DNA from: an uncultured Alphaproteobacteria bacterium
GTDB lineage: Bacteria; Pseudomonadota; Alphaproteobacteria; HIMB59; GCA-002718135
Assembly: GCA_902597795.1 (NCBI GenBank)
Contig: CACJZA010000005.1
Location: 1 to 64,000 of the forward strand
DNA: 64,000 nucleotides
Direction: 5' to 3'
The notes under the pieces were generated by a model. The model was not told the origin of the DNA, ran no database searches, and was given only the letters and a program-made list of their open reading frames with translations. The position numbers and the translations under genes were made by a program. Positions 32,112-40,715 of the stretch are shown here, piece by piece. Numbering within the stretch: position 1 is the stretch's first letter; each line of letters opens with the position of its first letter.

Positions 32112-33164
32112 TTAATTTGATTTAAATTTATTAAAATATTTAGTTGATAATTTTGATTTTTTTGGAGAGTCAGCTGTATCAGCAAAAAGCATACTTAAAG
32201 TTGCTTCATCTGGATAAATAGCAGGATCTTCAAAAATTTCAGGATCAACTAACTCATTAGCTGCTTTATTTGGGTTTGAATACCAAACATAGTTAGTAAT
32301 ATCAGCAGCAACTTGAGGTCTTAAAATATAATTTATGAATTTGTGAGCATTCTCAACATTTTTTGCATCAGCTGGAATAGCCATCATATCAAACCAAATT
32401 ACGGTCCCTTCGGATGGAATTGAGTACCAAGCTTCTACTCCATCTGCAGCTTCATCTGCAGCTAGAAAAACGTCACCTGACCAACCCATAGTTAAACAGA
32501 TCTCTCCATTTGCTAAATCATCGATATATTGAGAAGAATCAAAATATCTTATGTAAGGTCTTATTTCCTGTAACATTTCAAGAGCGATCTCATAATCTTT
32601 CTCATCCTCAGTATAAGGATCTTTTCCAACGTATTTTAAAGCGATTTCCATAACCTCTGTAGGAGCATCCAACATTGCGATTCCACAGTCTGCATATTTT
32701 GATGCAATAGCTGGATCAAACAAAATGCTCCAACTTGTAATATCATTTTCATCAACTTTATCAGTATTGTAACCAATGCCAGTGGTACCATACATATAGT
32801 TTACTGAATACTGACCGCCTGGATCATGTGCATCAATTTTTGCTAGTACATCAGGATCTAAATTACCAATGTTTGAAAGTTGAGCCTTATCAAGTTTTTG
32901 AAATACTCCAGCCTTGATTTGGTTTTCTAAAAAAGAACCTGAAGGTACGACAATATCATAGCCAGACCCACCAGCTAAAAGTTTAGCTTCAAGAACCTCA
33001 TTTGAATCAAAAACATCATAAGTTACATCAATGTCAAATTCATTTTCAAAATTTTCAATTGTATCTTCGGCAATATAGTCAGACCAATTGTAAATAAATA
33101 GTTCTTCTTTAGCCTGAGCTGAAAAAGAAATTAAAACTAATAGAGATATAAAATACTTAAGCAT
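32112..33164 (-). CDS. potF: Spermidine/putrescine-type periplasmic substrate-binding protein
   Basis: Signal peptide MLKYFISLLVLISFSAQAKEELFIYNWSDYIAEDTIENFENEFDIDVTYDVFDSNEVLEAKLLAGGSGYDIVVPSG. Confidence 0.92.
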   Translation of the reverse strand: MLKYFISLLVLISFSAQAKEELFIYNWSDYIAEDTIENFENEFDIDVTYDVFDSNEVLEAKLLAGGSGYDIVVPSGSFLENQIKAGVFQKLDKAQLSNIGNLDPDVLAKIDAHDPGGQYSVNYMYGTTGIGYNTDKVDENDITSWSILFDPAIASKYADCGIAMLDAPTEVMEIALKYVGKDPYTEDEKDYEIALEMLQEIRPYIRYFDSSQYIDDLANGEICLTMGWSGDVFLAADEAADGVEAWYSIPSEGTVIWFDMMAIPADAKNVENAHKFINYILRPQVAADITNYVWYSNPNKAANELVDPEIFEDPAIYPDEATLSMLFADTADSPKKSKLSTKYFNKFKSN

Positions 33165-33204
33165 TATTCCCCTCCTAAATAAAAATTACATTAAATAAAA
33201 TAAA

Positions 33205-34062
33205 TTAAAAATCGAGAATTTTTTTATATAGATCTGGCCTTCTGTCTCTAAAGTTACCCCATAATTTTCTATATTCTCTTGAAATTAACAAATCTAAAGT
33301 CGCAGTTATTATTCCCTCATCCTTATCATTCATACGATTTATTATATTTCCAAGATGATCTAGTATAAAAGAATTACCATAAAAATTTAATTCAATATCA
33401 GCTTCGACCTCCTTCCCTATTCTATTCGAGGTTATTATAGGTATTTGATTTGCAGCAGCATGTCCTACCATTGTATTAATCCAATGATCCTTTGAATTTA
33501 ATTCAGGCATGTGCGGCTCAGAGCCAATTGCTGATGGATATAAAATTAAATCTGCACCTTTCAACGTTAGTATTCTTGCACATTCAGGAAACCACTGATC
33601 CCAACAAATTGCACAGCCAACTTTTGCCAGAGGGGTGTCAAAAACCATAAAACCTGTGTTGCCTTTTTCAAAATAATACTTCTCATTATATCCAGGCCCT
33701 TCAGGGATGTGGGATTTATTATAGACTTCACTTATTTTACCTAATGAATCAATCATAACTAAAGAGTTAAAAAACTTATTTTCTTTTTTTTGAAAAAAAC
33801 TAATTGGTAATGAAATCTTTTTATCTTTACAAATATTAGATAATTTTTCGAACATTGGGTGGGAAGGAAAATCAATTGCAAGATCAAAAAATTTATCATT
33901 TTTTGTTGAACAAAAATAATAATCTTGAAATAATTCTTGCAGAAGTAAAAAATCAACATTTTCTTTTGAAGCTTTTTCAACTAAACTAATTGCTTTATTT
34001 AAATTAGCGTCAAAGTTTCCTTTAAGAGCCTTAAATTGTGATGTTGCTACTTTTACCTTCAT
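33205..34062 (-). CDS. aguB: N-carbamoylputrescine amidase (nitrilase superfamily)
   Basis: KVATSQFKALKGNFDANLNKAISLVEKA, LLQELFQDYYFC, VGCAICWDQWFPECARILTLKGADLILYPSAIGSEP; next to agmatine deiminase. Confidence 0.92.
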   Translation of the reverse strand: MKVKVATSQFKALKGNFDANLNKAISLVEKASKENVDFLLLQELFQDYYFCSTKNDKFFDLAIDFPSHPMFEKLSNICKDKKISLPISFFQKKENKFFNSLVMIDSLGKISEVYNKSHIPEGPGYNEKYYFEKGNTGFMVFDTPLAKVGCAICWDQWFPECARILTLKGADLILYPSAIGSEPHMPELNSKDHWINTMVGHAAANQIPIITSNRIGKEVEADIELNFYGNSFILDHLGNIINRMNDKDEGIITATLDLLISREYRKLWGNFRDRRPDLYKKILDF

Positions 34063-35042
34063 ATTTTTGGTACATTCATTGTTATACAATGAATATTTCC
34101 TCCACCATAATTTATATTTTCTGTTTCCAACATTATAATCTCTCGATTTGGGAATAACTTTTCAAAAGTTAATTTTACCTCATTGTCTTCCTTAACATTG
34201 AATTTAGGTAAGATAATTTTATTTTTACTGAAATAGAAATTTATATATGAGCTAATAATATTCTTATTATTAATCTTTTTTCTTGTAGGTAAAGGAACTT
34301 CAATTAAATCAAATGTCTGATTAGTATCTTTAAAAAATTTAATAAGATCAGATTTGTTTTTTTCTAATATTTCAAAATTAGGATCTAATTTATGAGTTGT
34401 AGCAATTAAATATTTATTTTTTCCTATTGGGCATAATAAATTATCTACATGACCATCTGTATCATCCTCCATTAGTCCATTTTCAAAGAAAAAAATATAA
34501 TTTAAGTCAAACAATAGCTTTAATTTTTCAATTATATATTCACTATTATGTTTTTGTTTTCTATTTTTATTAAATATTACATTTTTAGTGCTAAATAAAT
34601 TTTTTTTATCATCATAAGTTATTGCTCCTCCTTCAATAACTAAGTCAGAAATTTTTGTTGGGATATTTAAATAGTTTGAAATAAATTTTGATATTTTATT
34701 ATCATTTAAATAATCTGGATACTTTCCATAACCATTAAATTCAAAGCTAATTGATTTTAATTTTTCATCTTCTTTATAAAAAATTGGTGCAATATCTCGC
34801 ATCCAAGAATCATCTAATTTACATTCTATAATATCTATATTTTTATGATCAATTTTATTTTGAATTTCATTTATGTCTTCTTTATTTGACAAAACAATAA
34901 CATGCTCAGTTTTTGCAATTTCATTAATTACATTTGCAACTTCATCTCTAGCCTTATTAATAATTTTACCATAAAGATCTTTATTACACGGCCAAGCAAT
35001 CAAACAATATTGGTGCTCATACCATTCAGGAATTAGTTTCAT
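34059..35042 (-). CDS. aguA: Agmatine deiminase (peptidyl-arginine deiminase family)
   Basis: MKLIPEWYEHQYCLIAWPCNKDLYG, DDSWMRDIAPIFY, EDDTDGHVDNLLCPI, GGGNIHCITMNVP. Confidence 0.92.
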   Translation of the reverse strand: MKLIPEWYEHQYCLIAWPCNKDLYGKIINKARDEVANVINEIAKTEHVIVLSNKEDINEIQNKIDHKNIDIIECKLDDSWMRDIAPIFYKEDEKLKSISFEFNGYGKYPDYLNDNKISKFISNYLNIPTKISDLVIEGGAITYDDKKNLFSTKNVIFNKNRKQKHNSEYIIEKLKLLFDLNYIFFFENGLMEDDTDGHVDNLLCPIGKNKYLIATTHKLDPNFEILEKNKSDLIKFFKDTNQTFDLIEVPLPTRKKINNKNIISSYINFYFSKNKIILPKFNVKEDNEVKLTFEKLFPNREIIMLETENINYGGGNIHCITMNVPKI

Positions 35043-35055
35043 AAAATTTAAAAAT

Positions 35056-35634
35056 ATGTATAATTATTTCATGTCTAAAGATGAAGTAAAATTCACTGAA
35101 ATGAAACATGGTGATAAAGAGGATTATGAACTTCTTGCTAATTTTGAAGATAAATTTATTGAAGGTACAGCTGATAGAATAGTAAGAGTGCTAGAAAGTT
35201 TAGACAATTCTTTAGGTGGCTATAAGGTATCTAGATTAGAACACTCTCTTCAAACTGCATCAAGAGCGTTACGTGAACAAGCTTCTGAAGAAATGGTGGT
35301 GGCTTCATTGTTGCATGATATAGGTGATGAAATTGCACCTCTTAATCATTCTGAACTTGCCGCTGCAGTATTAAAACCTTTTGTTTCTGAAAAAACAAGA
35401 TGGATTGTAGAACAACACGGTTTGTTTCAAGCCTACTACTATAATCATTATTATGGAAAAGATAGAAATCTAAGAAATAAATTCAAAGGTCATGAATTCT
35501 TTAAAGATACTATAGATTTTTGTGAAAGATGGGATCAAGCATCATTTGATCCAAATTATGATACAATTCCTTTAAAAGAATTTGTTCCAATGGTTCAAAG
35601 AATATTTAATAGAACACCTTATAGAAATTTATAA
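35056..35634 (+). CDS. HD-domain protein resembling PhnZ/TmpB-type mixed-valent diiron oxygenases
   Basis: GGYKVSRLEHSLQTA-x-HD (H to HD spacing of 24), NH, EQH, RWD ligand pattern. Start could be 35056 or 35071. Confidence 0.65.
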   Translation: MYNYFMSKDEVKFTEMKHGDKEDYELLANFEDKFIEGTADRIVRVLESLDNSLGGYKVSRLEHSLQTASRALREQASEEMVVASLLHDIGDEIAPLNHSELAAAVLKPFVSEKTRWIVEQHGLFQAYYYNHYYGKDRNLRNKFKGHEFFKDTIDFCERWDQASFDPNYDTIPLKEFVPMVQRIFNRTPYRNL

Positions 35635-36102
35635 CTGTTTTTTTAACTTATTGATTAGCGTAAGGTTACCTGGATCAAAGTTATTTTTATTTTCTTGAAT
35701 AAATTTATCTATATCTTTTTGCTTTTCTAATTCTAATTCAGAAACTTTTCTAATATTTAAATCAACATACAAAGAACAAACCTCTGTTGTTGCTGCTCTG
35801 TAACCTTCAAGCTTATGTGTCATTTCTAATTTATAAATTAATCTTTTTTTATCCCTATCAAGAAATAACAAATTAATATCTACTTCATCACCCTCTTTCA
35901 CTTCTTTGTCATAAGTTGTGTGTGATTCAACGGCAAAAGTAGTTTTCTTCTCTGTTTTTGCAGAAGTTTCACCCATATTAAATTTTTGTAAAAGAACTTC
36001 CCATCCAGCATCAAAAAGATGAATATAAAATGCCAAATTCATATGACCATTGTAATCGGTCCATTCCTTTTTAACTCTTCCTGAATTTAAATATATCTTC
36101 AT
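35629..36102 (-). CDS. Thioesterase family protein (betainyl-CoA thioesterase-like, CdhB-type)
   Basis: VKKEWTDYNGHMNLAFYIHLFDAGWEVLL hot-dog thioesterase motif; next to BKACE and carnitine dehydrogenase-like genes. Confidence 0.75.
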   Translation of the reverse strand: MKIYLNSGRVKKEWTDYNGHMNLAFYIHLFDAGWEVLLQKFNMGETSAKTEKKTTFAVESHTTYDKEVKEGDEVDINLLFLDRDKKRLIYKLEMTHKLEGYRAATTEVCSLYVDLNIRKVSELELEKQKDIDKFIQENKNNFDPGNLTLINKLKKQL

Positions 36103-36144
36103 TGTTTTTCTTTATTAATTCAAAAAATATAGTAGTTTAAAATA

Positions 36145-37035
36145 ATGAATAATGAAGTAATAATTTCATGTGCCGTAACTGGATCAGGAGATACAGCAGG
36201 TAAACATCCTGAATTACCTATAACGCCAAAACAAATTGCTGATGCTTCAATTGAAGCCGCTAAAGCAGGTGCTGCAATAGCTCATGTACATGTAAGGGAA
36301 CCTGATGGCAAACCTTCAAGAAATTTAAATTATTATAAAGAAGTAGCAGATAGAATTCGCTCCTCTGAAACTGATGTAGTTTTAAATTTTACAACAGGTA
36401 TGGGGGGTGATTTTGAAGTTGGGACTGGGAAAGATCCTTTAAATCCGGTGGGAGCAAATACAGATATGATCGATGCATTAAGCAGATTAGAACATGTTGA
36501 AGAGTTATTACCTGAAATTTGTACTTTAGATTGCGGATCACTTAATTTTGGTGACTCAAACATGACATTTATTCATACACCGATACAACTAAGAACTGCA
36601 GCAAAAAAAATGCAGGAGCTTGGAGTGAAACCGGAAATGGAAGCTTTTGAAATGGGTCATTTATGGTTTGCTAACCAACTTTATAAAGAAGGTTTAATTG
36701 ATGGTCCTCCTTTTTATCAAATATGCCTTGGTATACCTTGGGGGTCACCAGCAACAACGAGCGCAATGAAAGCAATGGCTGAAATGGTGCCTACTGAAGG
36801 TATTTGGTCTGGATTTGGAATAGGAAGATCTCAAATGCCTATGGCTGCACAAGCAGTTATTTTAGGAGGAAATGTTCGTGTAGGACTGGAAGACAATCTT
36901 TATTTAAAGAAAGGGGTTTTTGCATCAAATGCACAGTTAGTTGAAAAGGCAAGGTGCATTGTAGAAGATATGGGAGCTTCTATTTTATCACCACAACAAA
37001 CAAGAGAAAAATTAAAACTAAAAAAACATTTTTAA
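36145..37035 (+). CDS. BKACE/DUF849 beta-keto acid cleavage enzyme (dehydrocarnitine cleavage, CdhC-like)
   Basis: [68 protein letters not shown]; metal-binding HVH motif. Confidence 0.85.
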   Translation: MNNEVIISCAVTGSGDTAGKHPELPITPKQIADASIEAAKAGAAIAHVHVREPDGKPSRNLNYYKEVADRIRSSETDVVLNFTTGMGGDFEVGTGKDPLNPVGANTDMIDALSRLEHVEELLPEICTLDCGSLNFGDSNMTFIHTPIQLRTAAKKMQELGVKPEMEAFEMGHLWFANQLYKEGLIDGPPFYQICLGIPWGSPATTSAMKAMAEMVPTEGIWSGFGIGRSQMPMAAQAVILGGNVRVGLEDNLYLKKGVFASNAQLVEKARCIVEDMGASILSPQQTREKLKLKKHF

Positions 37036-37036
37036 T

Positions 37037-37957
37037 TTGAAAAATATTGCTGTCATTGGAACTGGTGTAATTGGTACCGGCTGGATACTTAGATTTCTTG
37101 CTAACGGTATAAAAGTCAAAGCATTTGATAAAAATTCTCAGCAATTAAATTTTCTAAAAGATGAAATAACAAGAACAAACTTAATTATTAAAAAATTATA
37201 TAATACAAAAATCAATTTAAAAAATTTGGAAATCGTAGAAGATATTGAGGAAACAGTGAAAAATGCAGATTTAATTCAAGAAAACGTACCTGAACGACTA
37301 TCTTTAAAAAAAGATGTTATAAAAAATATAAGTAAATATTCACCATCAAATTCAATAATTGCTTCAAGTTCATCTGGCTTACTTCCATCAGATTTACAAT
37401 CAAAATGTATTAATCCAAAAAGATTAATCATAGCACATCCCTTTAACCCTGTATATATTCTCCCATTGGTTGAAATTGTAAAAGGAAAAAAAACTACAAA
37501 TTTATATCTTAATAAAGCAAAAAAATTTTATCAAAAAATGAAAATGCAAACATTATTGGTAGAAAAAGAATTGCCAGGCTTTTTATCTGATAGATTACAA
37601 GAAGCTTTATGGAGAGAGGGATTACATATTGTAAATGATGGATTTGCTTCAACAAAAGATTTAGATGAAGCGATTACCTATGGTCCTGGTATGAGGTGGG
37701 CTCTAATGGGAACTTTTTTGACATTTCATCTAGCAGGAGGAGAAATGGGTATGAAACACATGTTAGATCAATTTGGACCAGCATTGAAGCTTCCATGGAC
37801 TAAACTCAAATCTCCAAAACTAACAAAAAAACTTAAAGAAAAAATCATTAAAGGCACAAAAAAACAGTCAAAGAATCATTCTATAAAAGATTTAAGTAAC
37901 ATAAGAGATAATTTCTTAATAGATTTGCTAGAATTAAAGAAAAAATATAAATTATAA
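37037..37957 (+). CDS. L-carnitine 3-dehydrogenase-like (3-hydroxyacyl-CoA dehydrogenase fold), TTG start
   Basis: KNIAVIGTGVIGTGWILRFLANGIKVKAFD, AHPFNPVYILPLVEIVKG, GPGMRWALMGTFLTFHLAGGEMGMKHMLDQFGPALKLPW. Confidence 0.85.
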   Translation: MKNIAVIGTGVIGTGWILRFLANGIKVKAFDKNSQQLNFLKDEITRTNLIIKKLYNTKINLKNLEIVEDIEETVKNADLIQENVPERLSLKKDVIKNISKYSPSNSIIASSSSGLLPSDLQSKCINPKRLIIAHPFNPVYILPLVEIVKGKKTTNLYLNKAKKFYQKMKMQTLLVEKELPGFLSDRLQEALWREGLHIVNDGFASTKDLDEAITYGPGMRWALMGTFLTFHLAGGEMGMKHMLDQFGPALKLPWTKLKSPKLTKKLKEKIIKGTKKQSKNHSIKDLSNIRDNFLIDLLELKKKYKL

Positions 37958-37959
37958 TT

Positions 37960-38967
37960 ATGACAATAATCTCAAAATATGTAGCTTTAAAAAATTATAT
38001 ACCCACTGGGTTACCAAAAGAAGAAGATTTTGAAATTAAATCTAAAACTTTAGAATTAGATGAAACAAATAATATTCATGTTCTTAATTCATGGATATCT
38101 GTTGATCCGTATATGAGAGCAAGGATGACAGAACGTAAAAATTATAAACCACCCTTTTTACTAGGCGAGGAAATGGAAGGTTATGCAATTGGGTCAGTCC
38201 AAAAATCAAAAGATTCACAATTTAAAGAAGGAGATGTTGTTTTCAGTAATTTTGGAATGAGAGATAACTTCGTTTGCAAAGGCGGTGATTTAAAAAAAAT
38301 AAAAAATTCCAATCTTCCATTGCAAACATATCTTGGGCCTTTAGGAATGACAGGGCAAACTGCATATATTGGTCTTTTTAATCATGGGAATATACAAAAA
38401 GGACAAAGTATTCTTGTATCTTCAGCAGGTGGAAGTGTTGGTTCAACAGTTTGTCAAATTGCAAAAAATTTAGGATGCAAAGTATATGCTAGTACTGGAT
38501 CAGATGAAAAAGTTGATTGGTTAAAAAATGAAATAAATGTCGATGTAGCATTTAATTATAAAAAAATTAATAACCTTGTTGTTCACCTAAAAGAAATTTG
38601 TCCTGAAGGATTTGACTTATACTTTGATAATGTGGGAGGTGATTTTTTAGAGTCTGCAATTTTTCGAATGAAAAATTTTGGAAGAATTATTATTTGTGGA
38701 AGAATATCTCAAATGAATTCAACTTCTGCACCTGCTGGATTAAAAAATATGGCTCACGTATTAGTAAAAAGATTAACTATAAAAGGTTTTTTAATTTTTG
38801 ATCATGAAAATGATAACGAGCCTTTTGAAACTGATATGCGAAATTGGCTTTCAGAAGGGAAAATAAAATTTAAAGAAACAATTTATGAAAATATAGAAAA
38901 TGCTCCTAAAGCATTTATAGATCTACTTAATGGTAAAAATTTAGGTAAAATGTTAGTCAAAATTTAA
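37960..38967 (+). CDS. MDR-family NADP-dependent oxidoreductase (CurA/prostaglandin reductase-like)
   Basis: DPYMRARMTERKNYKPPFLLGEEMEGYAIGSV ... ILVSSAGGSVGSTVCQIAKNLGCKVYASTGSDEKVDWLK ... DLYFDNVGGDFLE. Confidence 0.87.
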   Translation: MTIISKYVALKNYIPTGLPKEEDFEIKSKTLELDETNNIHVLNSWISVDPYMRARMTERKNYKPPFLLGEEMEGYAIGSVQKSKDSQFKEGDVVFSNFGMRDNFVCKGGDLKKIKNSNLPLQTYLGPLGMTGQTAYIGLFNHGNIQKGQSILVSSAGGSVGSTVCQIAKNLGCKVYASTGSDEKVDWLKNEINVDVAFNYKKINNLVVHLKEICPEGFDLYFDNVGGDFLESAIFRMKNFGRIIICGRISQMNSTSAPAGLKNMAHVLVKRLTIKGFLIFDHENDNEPFETDMRNWLSEGKIKFKETIYENIENAPKAFIDLLNGKNLGKMLVKI

Positions 38968-40407
38968 CTAAATTGTAACGTAGGGTGACGTCCCCCTATA
39001 TTTTATATCTAATTTAAGTTCTTTATCAATTGGAGGAAAAGCTCTTTGCTGACATTCCACTCTAGGGCAAATCCTGCAAGAAACTCCAATTGGCATTTGT
39101 AATTTTTTATTATTTAGATCAATTCCTTCAGAATAAATTAGATCTTTAGCGTATTTCATATCACAACCTAGACCAATCGAAACAAAACTTTTAGGCATTC
39201 CATGTTTTTCAATTCCTTTCTCAAAAGCTCTTGCGATACAAAAATATACTCGCCCATCAGGCATCTTAGATATTTGAGGATGAATTTTTCCAGGATTTAA
39301 AAATGCAGTATACACATTCCATCTAGGACAAGAACCTCCATGTCTAGGTATATGAATACCAGATAAAGAAAATCGCTTTGATACATTTCCAGCAATATCT
39401 GTTTTTAAAAAATGAAATGGCACTCCTTCGTTTCCAGGTCTTTGAAGATTTGTTAATCTATGTGTAACTTGTTCAAAACTACAAGCATAATGATGCATCA
39501 AAATTTCCACATCATATTTATGTAATTTAGCACTCTTTAAAAAATCGTTATAAGGCATCATAAAAGCAGCAGCGTAGTAATTTAATAAAGATAGTTTAAG
39601 TAAAGGTTCTACTTCTTCTGACTCAACATTATTATCTTTAATAACTTTATTGATAACATCATTAGCCTCTAAATAAGCAACTTGTGATGCTAAATGAAAG
39701 TTTCTTGATGTGTAAGTTAACATTTCAGAAAGATAAAAAATCTTTGAATTTTCATCAAATCTTTTTACTATTTTTTCATCTTCGTTTATGGTTACGATTT
39801 TAACTTCAATTCCATGTTTTTCTTTGAGATAAAGTGATAATTTAGACCCAGAACCAATGTTAGGTCCAGTTTCAAGACCTATTTCTTTTCTTAGATTTTC
39901 AGAACTTACTTCTAAATCATGAAAGTAATTTTTATTTTCTTGAAGAATATCTGAAACAATTTCAACAGGTAGTCTTGTTGGTTTTTCTATTTGATTTGCA
40001 TTGACATCCATCGTTTCAAGTCGATTTTGCATATCTTCTTTAAAGCTTTTATAAGAATCATTTATTGTCAGTAATGCTTTAGCTATGTTAGGATTTGAAC
40101 CAATAAAGTCACTTGTGTCGTGATTGGTTATCTTTAAATCATCAAAAATTTCATTGCTTAAAACATCCATAACGTCTGAAAGAAGTCGTTTGCTAGATTC
40201 TGTTGAGAAGTCTTTAATTGATAAATCTAATTTATCAGCTGCTTTAATTAGTAAGGAAAGCGGTATTTTTCTTTTTCCACTTTCAATTAAATTTAAATAA
40301 CTAGGAGATATTCCAATAGTTTTTGATAATTCAGCTTGTGAAAAACCTTTGCGTATCCTTTGTTTTTTTAACCTTGGACCAAAATTTATGTCAGATTCAA
40401 TATTCAT
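38968..40407 (-). CDS. XRE-HTH short-chain fatty-acyl regulator family (ScfR/RamB-like; HTH + IrrE/ImmA-like + DUF2083)
   Basis: N-terminal HTH LKKQRIRKGFSQAELSKTIGISPSYLNLIESGKRKIPLSLLIKAADKL; C-terminal cysteine region CRICPRVECQQRAFPP. Confidence 0.85.
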   Translation of the reverse strand: MNIESDINFGPRLKKQRIRKGFSQAELSKTIGISPSYLNLIESGKRKIPLSLLIKAADKLDLSIKDFSTESSKRLLSDVMDVLSNEIFDDLKITNHDTSDFIGSNPNIAKALLTINDSYKSFKEDMQNRLETMDVNANQIEKPTRLPVEIVSDILQENKNYFHDLEVSSENLRKEIGLETGPNIGSGSKLSLYLKEKHGIEVKIVTINEDEKIVKRFDENSKIFYLSEMLTYTSRNFHLASQVAYLEANDVINKVIKDNNVESEEVEPLLKLSLLNYYAAAFMMPYNDFLKSAKLHKYDVEILMHHYACSFEQVTHRLTNLQRPGNEGVPFHFLKTDIAGNVSKRFSLSGIHIPRHGGSCPRWNVYTAFLNPGKIHPQISKMPDGRVYFCIARAFEKGIEKHGMPKSFVSIGLGCDMKYAKDLIYSEGIDLNNKKLQMPIGVSCRICPRVECQQRAFPPIDKELKLDIKYRGTSPYVTI

Positions 40408-40514
40408 TTACAAAATTTACAAAAATAAAAAATTTAAAGTAATTTTCTTTACATTAAAAATAAGAAAAACTCTAGTTTTTTTTTACAATATTATGTATTT
40501 GTAAAATCTGTAAA
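40407..40514. promoter_or_regulatory. Divergent intergenic operator: mirror-symmetric tandem TTTACA-N3-TTTACA / TGTAAA-N3-TGTAAA
   Basis: TTTACA at 40407 and 40416, TGTAAA at 40500 and 40509 (identical 9-bp periodicity), plus internal TTTACA at 40448 and 40482. Confidence 0.65.
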
Positions 40515-40515
40515 T

Positions 40516-40695
40516 ATGAATAGTAAATTAACAGAAAACATTAATAACCAAAAAGAAAGCCTAGAACAGAGTTCTATTGAGAAGAAGGTTCTTGAAGGAT
40601 CTATAGACTCAAATTATGACATTAATCTTGCTGATGGTATCGAAGCATACTACAGCGAAAGATATGGTTGGACTCTTAGAAGAAAAACTATCTAA
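40516..40695 (+). CDS. Hypothetical 59-aa small protein divergent from ScfR regulator
   Basis: ATG...TAA encodes MNSKLTENINNQKESLEQSSIEKKVLEGSIDSNYDINLADGIEAYYSERYGWTLRRKTI; below the length cutoff of the supplied track; fills an otherwise large intergenic gap. Confidence 0.6.
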   Translation: MNSKLTENINNQKESLEQSSIEKKVLEGSIDSNYDINLADGIEAYYSERYGWTLRRKTI

Positions 40696-40715
40696 TTATA
40701 TTAGATTTTAATTCT

